Part shown: positions 54,457 to 63,940 of the stretch, piece by piece | Numbering within the stretch: the stretch's first letter is position 1 | Layout of the letters: every line of letters begins with the position of its first letter | Assembly: GCA_947447265.1 (NCBI GenBank) | Contig: CANFKC010000013.1 | Coordinates: 50,313-114,312, forward strand | Length of the DNA: 64,000 nucleotides | Direction of reading: 5' to 3' | From: Chitinophagaceae bacterium | Lineage (GTDB): Bacteria; Bacteroidota; Bacteroidia; Chitinophagales; Chitinophagaceae | Position numbers and translations under genes: made by a program | Notes under the pieces: generated by a model | Databases searched by the model: none | Told to the model about the DNA's origin: nothing | Seen by the model: the letters and a program-made list of their open reading frames with translations, nothing else

Positions 54457-55026
54457 TTAAAGCGAAGAATATTTGGCCCAGAGTTTTGGGAATCTTCGTT
54501 GTAGGCCATCGCCTTCTTCATCCCATTCCTCCCCTAGTATTTGTTGATTTTCAATAAACCCGTTGGGTAGTTTGACACCTGTTTTTTCTTCAAACACTGT
54601 GGGGGCTATGTATCCAATTCCCTCCCAATCCACTTCGATCCTTTCATTATTTATGGCCGCCAGCGTCTCAGGATTCGTGAGGGTGTTGTTGTAGAAGTCT
54701 TTACCCTGCGCTATGATCCATCCCCGGAAGTCCAAAAATGAATCGTCACCGCAACCGCCATTAACAATGTAGGCCGCGCCCCATATGTCCCACCGATAGG
54801 CCAGGCCACGCAATTGGCGAAATTTATTGTTAAAAAGAAGGATATCAAGCGGGCTTAGTTTTTGCAAAGCACTAGCTAATGCCTCGAGTTGGTTCTCATA
54901 GTCGCCTTTTGCTTTTTTGAATGATTTATGTACAATTTCCCAGAACTGGTCATCGGGCATTGTATCTGCTGTAGGCGCTACGTCTTCATGTTTTTGACTA
55001 CCAGATAATTTTCGAAATAATCCCAT
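54457..55026 (-). CDS. DUF4240 domain protein
   Basis: A 189-aa cytoplasmic protein, from MGLFRKLSGSQKHEDVAP. Residues about 25-150 match DUF4240: MPDDQFWEIVHKSFKKAKGD, LRGLAYRWDIWGAAYIVNGG and DSFLDFRGWIIAQGKDFYNN. The family occurs with polymorphic-toxin and immunity-type neighbours in other genomes, but nothing of that kind is adjacent here. It is a single gene convergent with the patatin gene. Confidence 0.85.
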   Translation of the reverse strand: MGLFRKLSGSQKHEDVAPTADTMPDDQFWEIVHKSFKKAKGDYENQLEALASALQKLSPLDILLFNNKFRQLRGLAYRWDIWGAAYIVNGGCGDDSFLDFRGWIIAQGKDFYNNTLTNPETLAAINNERIEVDWEGIGYIAPTVFEEKTGVKLPNGFIENQQILGEEWDEEGDGLQRRFPKLWAKYSSL

Positions 55027-55194
55027 ATCTAAAAGTAGTAAATCCAGATAGAATTACAAGTAAATATTGGCTTAAATCGAACGGGATGTTGCCACAGGAA
55101 TTTCAAAAAGTTTTGCTGCTACTTTCGACGGTCGAAAACTCTTTGTGTGCGTTATGATCAGGCCATGTAAGGACTTTCAACTTTCACCTTCGCA

Positions 55195-56070
55195 TCAATC
55201 TTCATCATCTATCACTATCTCGCTACCCTCATAATATCGTGTTTCGAGGTTGTAAACATCGCCTTTAGACATGATGTGCACAATGATGTTTTCCACGGAT
55301 ATTGGTGCGCCGAATCTGATGTCGGCTATATTGTTGTATTCTATGTTCTGGCCGTCGATAATAATAACACTACCGGAACCAATAGCCTTCAGGCTATGGC
55401 CCTCTGATACGATTACACCGGTATCTTCGCCCAAGCCGATGCCGATAGCGCCTGGTTGCGCTGCAACAGCCTGTGCAAGCCTGTTAAAGCGTCCCCGCTT
55501 ATCGAAATGCGTGTCAATTATCACATCCTGTAAAAAGCCAAGTCCTGTAGTTATTTTAACCTCTCCTTTTAAGTGAGCCAGGGCAGCATTGCCCTCATAT
55601 ATCATGGTGTTGCTCATGGCCATAGCGCCGGCACTTGTACCACCAATAACAAACTCTTCCTCACGATATCTCCTTTTCAACAAATCGAGAAACTTGGTGC
55701 CGCCGAAAATAGAAGAGAGCCTTAATTGGTTACCGCCGGAAAACATAATACAGTTGCATGCTTTCAGCCGTTCCATATATTCAGGTAAGGCCGCATCTTC
55801 ACGGTTACGTATACGCATGTGGCCCACGTTGTTGATGCCCAGCTTGCGGAACGCATCCAGGTAATTTTCAGCAACCTCATCAGGAATTGACGATGCGGTG
55901 GTAATTACTTCCACAATCGCGTTTTCATCCTCAATAAAACTGGTAATTGTTTTGAGAATGCCTAACTCAAAAAAGTTAAGCCTGTTTCTTTGTACTATCC
56001 CTTTTTCAAGATCTGTACCCTTATCTTCTGCACCGCCTACAGCAATCAAATGGCCTTTAGGATATGTCAC
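55195..56070 (-). CDS. cphB: Cyanophycinase
   Basis: The 291-aa serine exopeptidase (S51 family) cleaves the storage polymer cyanophycin to beta-Asp-Arg dipeptides. It has IAVGGAEDKG at the N-terminus, the nucleophile elbow VIGGTSAGAMAMS with Ser at 146, and the family segment IDTHFDKRGRFNRLAQAVA. The start is GTG (56070, followed by ACATATCCTAAAGG). A cyanophycin synthetase is not in the window; in relatives it often lies close by. Confidence 0.9.
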   Translation of the reverse strand: MTYPKGHLIAVGGAEDKGTDLEKGIVQRNRLNFFELGILKTITSFIEDENAIVEVITTASSIPDEVAENYLDAFRKLGINNVGHMRIRNREDAALPEYMERLKACNCIMFSGGNQLRLSSIFGGTKFLDLLKRRYREEEFVIGGTSAGAMAMSNTMIYEGNAALAHLKGEVKITTGLGFLQDVIIDTHFDKRGRFNRLAQAVAAQPGAIGIGLGEDTGVIVSEGHSLKAIGSGSVIIIDGQNIEYNNIADIRFGAPISVENIIVHIMSKGDVYNLETRYYEGSEIVIDDED

Positions 56071-56098
56071 CTATGCTAGTTTTGTTAAAAAGAAAGCG

Positions 56099-56106
56099 CA
56101 AACTTA
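56099..56106 (-). promoter_or_regulatory. TAnnTTTG -7 box of cphB
   Basis: TAAGTTTG on the minus strand, 28 bases before the GTG start. No -33 element at the expected distance is convincing. Confidence 0.45.
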
Positions 56107-56383
56107 ACCAACATTTTTAGTATTTATCTGATTTGGATGCATTAATACCTTATTTCTTAGTGGGTAATCATATATTTTCATTGTGCATTGACGCTAATTT
56201 TTGCGGTTCCGGCACAATTTTGGGTTTAGAATTTTAACTTTGAGGCTTTGCAACCCACGCTTCAATTAAAGCAGCATCACTCAAAATAATTTTTTTCAAC
56301 GCGGAGTAAGGTTCGTTGTCAAAATAACTTCGCCATACGGTGTACCTTGTTTCGTCAGTGTACCTAAGTGCGACATCAGAAAT
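56107..56383. other. Divergent intergenic region between cphB and the L,D-transpeptidase gene
   Basis: About 277 bases (312 from stop-to-start counting the cphB leader) of A/T-rich sequence. No gene, terminator or clear operator was found. TAACTTCG (56321-56328) and TACCTTG (56343-56349) are weak -7-like boxes for the transpeptidase gene. Confidence 0.35.
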
Positions 56384-57100
56384 ATGAAGAAATTAATACT
56401 CTTAGTGTCGTTTTTATACATTGCAAACCATTTGCTGGCTCAAACAAAGGCTGCTGTGGCAGAGGTTGCCCAAGGCAGGCCAATATCAAAACCAACCAAT
56501 GTAAGGGTGCTGGAAGAGTATAAAGACGAGAAGGGGAACCTGATACGCACTATACAATACGAACAAAACAACCAACGCATAACCGAAACCATTATTAAAC
56601 CGTTGCCAAAGCTACCGCCGGTAGATCTGCACCGGATAATTAAGGGCGACACCCTGAATAAAGATTCTGTAGAACTGGCAATAAGTAAATCGAAATACCG
56701 GGTTGATGTGTACTATAAACGGCAGATGATAAGGAGTTACATAGCGGTATTTGGGCCAAGGCTGGAAAATAAATGCATGGAAGGCGACAGGTGCACACCC
56801 GAAGGCAGGTTCAGGATACAACAAAAGAACCCGGCATCGCAATACAACAAATTTATGTTGCTCGACTATCCTAACGATTCTTCAAAAATGCGCTTTAGTG
56901 CGTTGAAGGAAAAGGGCTCCGTACCTGCTACCGCAAAAATTGGCGGCAACATAGGTATACACGGAATTTGGAGGGGTGGCGATGATATGATAGAATTGGG
57001 TGTAGGCTGGACCGATGGCTGTGTAGCCTTAAAGAATAAAGACATTGACGAACTCTATAGCTTTGTAGGTATTGGCACACGTGTAGTGATTAAAAAATAA
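56384..57100 (+). CDS. L,D-transpeptidase (YkuD/ErfK family)
   Basis: The 238-aa exported enzyme forms 3-3 peptidoglycan cross-links or attaches proteins to peptidoglycan. A signal peptide (MKKLILLVSFLYIANHLLAQ) is followed by a charged linker and the catalytic domain (about 95-238). The active site motif is GIHGIWRGG followed by GWTDGCVALKNKDIDEL, with the Cys nucleophile in DGC. Upstream Cys residues in ENKCMEGDRCTPEGRF are conserved in many Gram-negative members. It is monocistronic as far as can be seen. Confidence 0.9.
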   Translation: MKKLILLVSFLYIANHLLAQTKAAVAEVAQGRPISKPTNVRVLEEYKDEKGNLIRTIQYEQNNQRITETIIKPLPKLPPVDLHRIIKGDTLNKDSVELAISKSKYRVDVYYKRQMIRSYIAVFGPRLENKCMEGDRCTPEGRFRIQQKNPASQYNKFMLLDYPNDSSKMRFSALKEKGSVPATAKIGGNIGIHGIWRGGDDMIELGVGWTDGCVALKNKDIDELYSFVGIGTRVVIKK

Positions 57101-57268
57101 GTGCACAGTAGTTAGTAAATAGTAATGAGTTCCGCTGTAGCTTTGTATTTAAAGCAGCATGTATTTAAAATAGTTGGTAAATGGCACGCCGCTGCGGGGC
57201 CTAACCGCAATTATCGTGCTGAAGAGGGGGCGTGAGGAAAGCAAAAATAAAATGAATAATTTGTACCT

Positions 57269-58042
57269 ATGAGCGAGCGTATCATAACATTATTTGGTGA
57301 AGAGATAGTTCCGGAGCAATTGAAGGCTGTGAGTAGAAGTCGTGCTAAAAAGAAGAGCGAAGAAAAGGACGAGCTTGTAAACGATGAGCCTACGGCAATA
57401 GCGGCTGATACAATAATTGAAAATGAAACCATAAGCCAGCCAGACACTGTAAAAGAGGTGGAAGCACAGGCCACACTGCAGGAACCTGCTTTGCCCTCTG
57501 TTGAAGCAACGGAAACTCCGGTAGCTGCAACTGAGCTAACTATAGCATTAAATGATGCAAATCAAGCGGACATTGAAATACCGGAAATTATAGATGAAAG
57601 CCCGGCTGATGATGAGCACACATCAGCTACTAACGAGAACCTGGTAGAAGAAACTGAAGACACAGCAGATGCTAAAGCACCTAAAAAGGAAAGGGCAGTA
57701 CTGGCTAACTTACCTGATGATTGGCAAGGCGATAAAAAATACTATTCTATAGGTGAAGTGGCGGAGATATTTAAGGTGAAGACCTCGCACATCCGTTTCT
57801 GGACCAATGAATTTAAATTAAAAGTACGCACAACCCGCAAGGGAGACAGGCTATATACTCCCGAGCAAATAAGAGAAATAAAAACTATTAATAACCTGGT
57901 TAAAGAAAGGGGCTTTACCATAAAGGGTGCTAAAACCCGCCTTAAAGCACCCGAGAAAATGGAAGTGGAAACCGTTGACCTGAAACAATCGCTGCTGCAA
58001 TTGCGGAATAAACTGGTGGCCATAAAAAATCAACTTAAATAA
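57269..58042 (+). CDS. MerR-type regulator with long acidic N-terminal extension
   Basis: The 257-aa protein has a disordered-looking N-terminal section (about 1-145) rich in Glu, Asp, Ala and Thr. It is followed by a MerR winged-helix domain (about 152-220): YYSIGEVAEIFKVKTSHIRF, WTNEF and LYTPEQIREIKTINNLVKER. A short coiled tail (QSLLQLRNKLVAIKNQL) probably dimerises it. No ligand-binding domain is seen. A form with an acidic front is usual in Bacteroidota, and the target genes are unknown. The thioredoxin-like gene starts six bases after its stop, so they share a transcript. Confidence 0.88.
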   Translation: MSERIITLFGEEIVPEQLKAVSRSRAKKKSEEKDELVNDEPTAIAADTIIENETISQPDTVKEVEAQATLQEPALPSVEATETPVAATELTIALNDANQADIEIPEIIDESPADDEHTSATNENLVEETEDTADAKAPKKERAVLANLPDDWQGDKKYYSIGEVAEIFKVKTSHIRFWTNEFKLKVRTTRKGDRLYTPEQIREIKTINNLVKERGFTIKGAKTRLKAPEKMEVETVDLKQSLLQLRNKLVAIKNQLK

Positions 58043-58048
58043 ATCTAA

Positions 58049-58558
58049 ATGGCCAGGGTACTCACTTTATTTCTTTTATTGTTCACACTACATTCATTGG
58101 CACAACAGCCCGCTTACGATACTACAAGAGACGCCAAAAATGCTTCCCTCGTTATGCGTGGAAAGGTAACCTTTGCTGACCTGCTGAAAGAGCCGTCATT
58201 TGACTGGATGCAGACCCCTTATGAAACACATAAAAAGGCAATGAAGGTGCTGAAGGCCCAATTGCCCAAGTACAATGTGCTGGTGTTTATGGGTACGTGG
58301 TGCGGAGATTCGAAAGAGTTGCTGCCACAATTATACAAGGTGCTTACAGAAGCAAATTATCCGCTTGCGAACGTAATTATGTATGGTGTTGACCGGACCA
58401 AAACTACCGACAATGGCGCTAATGAAACCTATAAGATAACCAATGTACCCACCATTATACTTATTGATACGGAAAGGGAAATAGGCCGCATAACCGAAAG
58501 CGTAAACAAGAACATGGAAACGGACCTTGCCGGTATTATTTTGAAATATCAGCTGTAG
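58049..58558 (+). CDS. Exported thioredoxin-like protein with monothiol WCGDS site
   Basis: The 169-aa protein begins with a signal peptide (MARVLTLFLLLFTLHSLAQQ) and has a thioredoxin fold at about 70-165 (VLVFMGTWCGDSKELLPQL, then NVPTIILIDTEREIGRI with cis-Pro). The usual CxxC is C-G-D-S, so the resolving Cys is missing and a classical dithiol exchange is not possible. It may act as a monothiol reductase or a chaperone-like protein. It is co-transcribed with the MerR-type gene and lies 38 bases before hutH. Confidence 0.88.
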   Translation: MARVLTLFLLLFTLHSLAQQPAYDTTRDAKNASLVMRGKVTFADLLKEPSFDWMQTPYETHKKAMKVLKAQLPKYNVLVFMGTWCGDSKELLPQLYKVLTEANYPLANVIMYGVDRTKTTDNGANETYKITNVPTIILIDTEREIGRITESVNKNMETDLAGIILKYQL

Positions 58559-58596
58559 CCTTTTCAATTTTTTACTTTTAATTTTTTACTTTTTTC

Positions 58597-60072
58597 ATGC
58601 AGTTACCAGAGCATTTATCTATTGACTTCTTAAAGAACGGACTCAACGAATTTTCATTATCAGCTGATGCTGTTAACCGTATTGCCCACAACCGTGCCTA
58701 CCTCGATAATAAGCTAAAAGGCGGTAAAACATTTTATGGTATCAATACCGGGTTTGGGTCGTTATGCAACGTAAGAATAAAGAACGATGAGCTTTCGCAG
58801 TTGCAGGAAAATCTGGTCTGCTCTCATGCCTGTGGCATGGGCGATGAGGTGCCGCAGCAAATTGTGCGCCTGATGCTGTTATTAAAAGTACATGGCCTTA
58901 GCCAGGGCAATAGCGGCATACGCACAGAAGTAGTAGCGTTGCTTACCGCATTTTACAATAAAGGTATTACACCGGTAGTATTTGAGTTAGGTTCGTTAGG
59001 TGCATCGGGCGACCTTGCTCCGCTGGCGCACCTTTGCCTGCCATTGTTGGGTAAAGGAAAGGTGTATTATAACGGCGAAAAAATGGATGCTGCGAAAGCG
59101 CTGGAAGCAGCGGGTTTGCAACCTATAACACTAGCTGCAAAAGAAGGCCTTGCGCTGCTGAATGGAACACAGTTCATGAGCAGTTATTTAAGCTGGAGCC
59201 TGGTGGCCGCAAAGCGTTTACTAGTTTGGGCCGATGTTATTGGCGCACTTTCAGCCGATGCATTTATGGCGAAAGACGAGCCGTTTCAATATCCTATTCA
59301 TAGAGTTCGCCCGCACAAAGGGCAGCTGGCAACAGCGCAAAGAATATTGCAGGTGCTTGCGGGTAGCGAAATACAAAAAGTGCCTAAAGAGCAGGTACAA
59401 GACCCATATTCATTCCGCTGCATGCCGCAGGTACACGGTGCAAGCAAAGATGCAGTTGATGTAGCTATTAACGTAGTAGAAACGGAGATAAATGCAGTTA
59501 CCGATAACCCGATAGTTTTTCATGATGAGGATGCTATAATGAGTGGTGGTAACTTCCACGGACAGCCATTGGCTTTACAGGCTGATTTTATGGCAATAGC
59601 AATGGCTGAACTGGCTAATATATCGGAACGCAGAACGTATTTAATGGTGAGTGGGCAAAGGGGCTTACCACCGTTCCTGGCGCCAGATGCGGGTTTGAAC
59701 AGTGGCTTTATGATAGCGCAATATACTGCCGCAGCAATCGTGAGCCAGAATAAGCAATACTGCACACCTGCATCGGTAGATAGTATTGTAAGCAGCAATG
59801 GCCAGGAAGACCATGTGAGCATGGGTGCCAATGCAGCAGTGAAATTGCGGAAAATAATACAGAATGTGCAGCGCGTGCTGGCTATTGAATTACTTACTGC
59901 AGCCCAGGCGCTTGACCTTCGCCGGCCAAAGAAAACATCACCGGCACTGGAAAAAGTATTTGCTGCTTTACGTGACACTACTTCGTTTATGGCGCAGGAT
60001 ACGATTTTGCACGATGGCCTTATAGCTGCCGAACAATTTTTAAATAATGACCCTGAGCAATATTTGGGATAG
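58597..60072 (+). CDS. hutH: Histidine ammonia-lyase
   Basis: The 491-aa MIO-cofactor enzyme converts histidine to urocanate. The self-processing ASG triad lies at 136-138 (GSLGASGDLAPLAH), the catalytic Tyr at 47 (FYGINTGFGSL), and the substrate-selecting pair SH at 76-77 (LVCSHACGMG), which in this family points to histidine more than tyrosine. The other hut genes are not nearby. It follows the MerR-type and thioredoxin-like genes at 38 bases across a T-rich leader. A tyrosine ammonia-lyase activity, as known from relatives in flexirubin clusters, cannot be excluded. Confidence 0.9.
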   Translation: MQLPEHLSIDFLKNGLNEFSLSADAVNRIAHNRAYLDNKLKGGKTFYGINTGFGSLCNVRIKNDELSQLQENLVCSHACGMGDEVPQQIVRLMLLLKVHGLSQGNSGIRTEVVALLTAFYNKGITPVVFELGSLGASGDLAPLAHLCLPLLGKGKVYYNGEKMDAAKALEAAGLQPITLAAKEGLALLNGTQFMSSYLSWSLVAAKRLLVWADVIGALSADAFMAKDEPFQYPIHRVRPHKGQLATAQRILQVLAGSEIQKVPKEQVQDPYSFRCMPQVHGASKDAVDVAINVVETEINAVTDNPIVFHDEDAIMSGGNFHGQPLALQADFMAIAMAELANISERRTYLMVSGQRGLPPFLAPDAGLNSGFMIAQYTAAAIVSQNKQYCTPASVDSIVSSNGQEDHVSMGANAAVKLRKIIQNVQRVLAIELLTAAQALDLRRPKKTSPALEKVFAALRDTTSFMAQDTILHDGLIAAEQFLNNDPEQYLG

Positions 60073-60197
60073 GTACTATTTTTTGAAAAGAGGGTAAAAA
60101 CGAGACGTTTTAAAGGGACTGCATCCTTCAGGCAACGTCCACTGTAAGAAGCAATGATAACCAAAGCCAATTGTGTGATTGCTGTTTGCCAATAACC

Positions 60198-61100
60198 ATG
60201 AACCAACAAAAATCATACATCGTATTTCAATGCTACGGCAACGAAAGTGTGTTCCTGGAATGCACCTTTGCATTGCTGTCACTATCCCGGCTCTACAAGC
60301 CGGAGGAGCTCAGCAATACGGAAGTATGGATATATACTGATAACCCCGGCTGGTTCAAAGGGTTTAAAGGTTGTAACCTGCCCTTACATTACCAGGTAAT
60401 AGACAAAGAAAAAATAAAGCAATGGCGCGGCGCAATTGATTTTGTGCACCGCGTTAAAATAGAGCTGCTGTTGCATTTTACGAAAGACAAGGCAGGCAGC
60501 GTACTTTACTGTGATACCGATATTATTTTTACGCACCGGCTGGATAAAGTTTGCCAGGGGGTAGGTGCCGGCAATTTATATATGCACATGATGGAAGGTA
60601 AGGTGAGTGACAAGGGCAACCCTTTACTTACCAAATTGTGCAAATACCTGCAAGGTGCCGGGCTGCCTGCAATAAATGGCAAGCACTTATACGACTTTAA
60701 CATGTGGAATGCAGGCGTGCTCGGCTTCCATACCAACTACCGGCAATTGCTGGAAGATGCACTGAAATTTACGGACGAAAATTTCCCGAAATTCCCAAAG
60801 CACATTATAGAGCAATTCGCTTTTTCGGTGCATTTCCAATCGGCAGGCGAAGTGAAGGCTGCTTTGCCCTACATTATCCACTACTGGAATTTTAAAGAGG
60901 TGAGGGGCGTATTTGCTTCCTTCCTTCAACACTTTAAAGATGCTGACTGGGATACATTGGTACGGCACAGCAGTATGCTACAGATGTACGATCTGCTGCT
61001 TGAAAAAACACGTTTCCTGTATAACCGCAGTCTGACCGATAAACTACTTGGCAAACAATGGCAACCCGCTGACAGGGACTGGGACAGTTTTATGGAATAA
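60198..61100 (+). CDS. Glycosyltransferase-like protein (GT-A, family 8-like)
   Basis: A 300-aa protein from ATG 60198; an upstream TTG at 60171 is in frame. The pattern SYIVFQCYGNESVFLECTFA and the metal-binding DTD in SVLYCDTDIIFTHRLD are typical of nucleotide-sugar GT-A enzymes; MWNAGVLGFHTNY further on has the conserved N-G-V-L pattern of family 8. Donor and acceptor are unknown. It is 125 bases from hutH in the same orientation, without a terminator in between. Confidence 0.8.
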   Translation: MNQQKSYIVFQCYGNESVFLECTFALLSLSRLYKPEELSNTEVWIYTDNPGWFKGFKGCNLPLHYQVIDKEKIKQWRGAIDFVHRVKIELLLHFTKDKAGSVLYCDTDIIFTHRLDKVCQGVGAGNLYMHMMEGKVSDKGNPLLTKLCKYLQGAGLPAINGKHLYDFNMWNAGVLGFHTNYRQLLEDALKFTDENFPKFPKHIIEQFAFSVHFQSAGEVKAALPYIIHYWNFKEVRGVFASFLQHFKDADWDTLVRHSSMLQMYDLLLEKTRFLYNRSLTDKLLGKQWQPADRDWDSFME

Positions 61101-61597
61101 GCAGTTTAGTTGGCGGTATGCGGTTGGTAATCAGCAGTCCTCGGTTGAAGTCACCTGCCACAAGTGTTCGAAATCCTTCATTGTAGTTGGCAATGTCCCG
61201 TTAGGGAATACTGCTCTGTAGCAAAATGCAACAATAATGGGCTCATGTCCCATACGGACTACCCAATTTTTGGTAGGAAAATGTGCAAGAAACAGTGTTT
61301 CGAACACTAGTGGTAACATGCCTGAGGTGCAAGTGATAAAAGATTTGTAGTTCAATATGGTTCGCTCCCAATTTATTGCCGGTAAGGTCTGATTCATTTT
61401 CTGAAAATATTGCTCCCCATTTGTAATCTAGCGCGCTAAAATACATGTACATACTTGCAGTAAAAGGGTGAAATCCTTTTAAGGCACTCATGGGCAAATT
61501 GGCGTTTGCTAACTGTAAACTACCAGCTGAATAAGTTAGGATTGCAGCATAAATTTCATTTATTTTGTGCTGACTGTTCACTACGCCTGTACCTCAC
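61101..61597. other. 497-base gap with no supported gene
   Basis: Minus-strand open frames of 112 and 88 codons overlap here in different frames and have no signal, motif or family resemblance. The segment TCCCGTTAGGGA (61197-61208) is a short imperfect palindrome. The region could be a decayed gene or a dispersed repeat; nothing stronger can be said. Confidence 0.35.
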
Positions 61598-62890
61598 ATG
61601 ACTAAATTTTGTAGCGCTCTACTTATAAGTTTAATATTATCCTGCGGCGCTAAGGCTCAAACCTGGAGTGACAAAGCAACCATCCCCTGGTTAATGTCCC
61701 GCATAAGTGTGCTGGCAGATACCGGTATGCATGGTCGCGGTTATGTAAAAGGCGGCAGGGAAAAAGCTGCGGCTTACATTCAAAAACAATTTAAGGCATA
61801 TCATCTTAAGCCTGTGGGTGCTGGTAAAAGCTATCTACAACACTATTATTTCCCTGTAAATACCTTTCCCGGTAAAATGGAGCTGACCTTCAACCATAAT
61901 AAACTACAGGCGGGTAAAGATTTTATTATTGACGCTAAAAGCGCCGCTTTTTCCGCAACCAATATGAAAGTGGAAAAGACAGACCTTTCCACGATAAACA
62001 GTTCAGCGCAGTGGAAAAAAATGCGGCTTACGCTAAGCAATCCGACTAAGTTGCATTACCTCGACAATATTGATTCGTTATGCAAAGTTCTTGGGGTAAG
62101 GCGCTCAACTATTGTATCAGAATTGCCCAAAGGTTGTTTTCTTATTCCTCAAAAAGATAAATTCATCTGGACTGTTGCCCGCACAGCCATGAAAGCAACC
62201 GTTTTTTACATTGATACTGCCACGGCTGCAATTAATATTTCGACAGCAGATGTGCAAGTGCAAGCCAAATTATTACCTAAAGCAAAGAGCGATAATATTA
62301 TTGGCATTGTTCCGGGTGAGGTTAAGGATAGCTTTATTTTTGTTACTGCACATTACGACCATCTCGGCATGATGGGTAACAAGGCCATATTTACAGGTGC
62401 CAGCGATAATGCGAGCGGAACGGCCATGTTGTTATACCTGGCCAATTATTTTCATGCCCGCCCGCAACACTATTCCATGGTATTCATATCGTTCAGTGGT
62501 GAGGAGGCCGGGCTAATGGGTTCGAAGTATTTCACAAAGCATCCGTTATTGCCACTGAAAAATATCAAATTCCTCACGAATATTGATATTATGGGCGATG
62601 CCACAGACGGTATAACGGTAGTGAATGCTACAGAATACCCGGCGCAGTTTAATATGTTGCAGAACATAAATGCAAAATATGATTACCTACCACAGGTAAG
62701 GAGCCGTGGTAAGGCGGCCAATAGCGACCATTATCATTTTACTGAAGCCGGTGTACCTTCCTTCTTTATTTACACCAACGGTGGTAAGGGGTATTATCAC
62801 GATATCTACGATAGTGCCGAATCATTGTCAATGACAGGGATAGATAAAATAGCGCGCCTGCTGATAGACTTTATAGGAGAGATAAAATAA
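61598..62890 (+). CDS. M28 family zinc aminopeptidase, secreted
   Basis: The 430-aa exported enzyme has a signal peptide (MTKFCSALLISLILSCGAKA). The M28 catalytic part (about 225-430) has all expected zinc and catalytic residues: AHYDHLG, GASDNASG, SFSGEEAGLMGSKYF (the Glu-Glu general base and ligand), NIDIMGD and the C-terminal GKGYYHDIYDSAES. It should release N-terminal residues from peptides in the periplasm or outside. The N-terminal 200 residues form the usual propeptide/PA-like section. It is preceded by a long gap without a clear promoter. Confidence 0.92.
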   Translation: MTKFCSALLISLILSCGAKAQTWSDKATIPWLMSRISVLADTGMHGRGYVKGGREKAAAYIQKQFKAYHLKPVGAGKSYLQHYYFPVNTFPGKMELTFNHNKLQAGKDFIIDAKSAAFSATNMKVEKTDLSTINSSAQWKKMRLTLSNPTKLHYLDNIDSLCKVLGVRRSTIVSELPKGCFLIPQKDKFIWTVARTAMKATVFYIDTATAAINISTADVQVQAKLLPKAKSDNIIGIVPGEVKDSFIFVTAHYDHLGMMGNKAIFTGASDNASGTAMLLYLANYFHARPQHYSMVFISFSGEEAGLMGSKYFTKHPLLPLKNIKFLTNIDIMGDATDGITVVNATEYPAQFNMLQNINAKYDYLPQVRSRGKAANSDHYHFTEAGVPSFFIYTNGGKGYYHDIYDSAESLSMTGIDKIARLLIDFIGEIK

Positions 62891-62972
62891 AGCCTGCATT
62901 TTATTGCCGGAAGCATTGTATATTGGGTCGTATTTATTATTTTTGACTTTTCAACATAATAACAGTTGCAAT

Positions 62973-63767
62973 ATGAATAAGGCATCCCTACGTTTTTGTA
63001 TACTCATAGCTATATCCAGTTTTGCTTTTTTTTCATGCAAAAAAGAGCATGATCTTAATAAATACCCTACCAACAGCCGCCTGCTTAACCTTACTCGCAG
63101 AATTGAAGCGCTCGATTCAGTTGGTGGTGGTCATTCCGGTGTTGTATTGGCTACGGTTAATGAGAATTTCAGGTTCTTGTACGACAATTATAACAGGGTT
63201 TCGCAGATATATTATACTACAAATGCAGTTGCCACGCCTAATACCATCAGCACTTTTACCTACGCACATGACACTATCTTCAAGACTATAAGGTCAATTA
63301 ATGAAACGTTCATGGAGCTGGATACTTTTGTAACTGATTACCATGGGCATATTACATCAACCTACATTAACGGCCATGTTATTAACTATTCTTACTATGG
63401 CGATTTGCTGGTAAGGGTAGATTCAACTAATGGTGCAGCCGGTTACTCAAATTACACATCTTACAATGGCAATTTTACCGCATCAAAATCTTCGTTAGGT
63501 GCAGGTTACGATGGCCGCTATACTTATTTTACCGATATGCCTAACCGGACAGGAGACTACCTGTACATCCGATCTATGGTGCAGTATGGCGTAAACCTGT
63601 ATCAGAACAGGAGCCTTATTAATACCATTGATTTACCGGGTTATTTCACAACTGCTACCTACGTAATTGATGGTGATAGTAAAGTAACGCAGACAACAGC
63701 CATTACCGCTTACATCAACAAATTCAGCCAAAGAGATACTTACGACATACAATACGAAAAATACTAA
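62973..63767 (+). CDS. Lipoprotein of unknown function
   Basis: ATG 62973 begins a lipoprotein signal (MNKASLRFCILIAISSFAFF then SC, Cys at about 22), so the upstream in-frame extension is unlikely. The 264-aa mature part has repeated Tyr-rich strands (FRFLYDNYNRVSQIYYTTNA, YFTDMPNRTGDYLYIRSMVQ) like the DUF4595/YD-type porin-associated lipoproteins of Bacteroidota. No enzyme motif is seen. A terminator follows 24 bases after the stop. Confidence 0.82.
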   Translation: MNKASLRFCILIAISSFAFFSCKKEHDLNKYPTNSRLLNLTRRIEALDSVGGGHSGVVLATVNENFRFLYDNYNRVSQIYYTTNAVATPNTISTFTYAHDTIFKTIRSINETFMELDTFVTDYHGHITSTYINGHVINYSYYGDLLVRVDSTNGAAGYSNYTSYNGNFTASKSSLGAGYDGRYTYFTDMPNRTGDYLYIRSMVQYGVNLYQNRSLINTIDLPGYFTTATYVIDGDSKVTQTTAITAYINKFSQRDTYDIQYEKY

Positions 63768-63790
63768 GCGTACAATAATGCTTTAAAACA

Positions 63791-63827
63791 TAACCCGCAG
63801 CAGCACAAGCTTTTGCGGGTTTTTTTG
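63791..63827 (+). terminator. Terminator after the lipoprotein gene
   Basis: AACCCGCA (63792-63799) and TGCGGGTT (63814-63821) pair perfectly, then a T run of seven. Confidence 0.88.
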
Positions 63828-63916
63828 TAATTGTATTCGTTAGAGTTATCGAAGAATCGGTTTTATAAAAACATTTATAATAAACCGCCATCAAAATTAT
63901 TAAAATAATAATTTAC

Positions 63917-63924
63917 TATCTTTG
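63917..63924 (+). promoter_or_regulatory. TAnnTTTG -7 box before the partial gene at the right edge
   Basis: TATCTTTG lies 16 bases before ATG 63941. The A/T-rich sequence upstream has no clear -33 box. Confidence 0.5.
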
Positions 63925-63940
63925 GTTCAAATAGGGAGCT

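Noticed and set aside
61131..61581. Two minus-strand frames of 88 and 112 codons
   Set aside because: They overlap in different frames and have no recognisable protein pattern. The region is described as unassigned instead.
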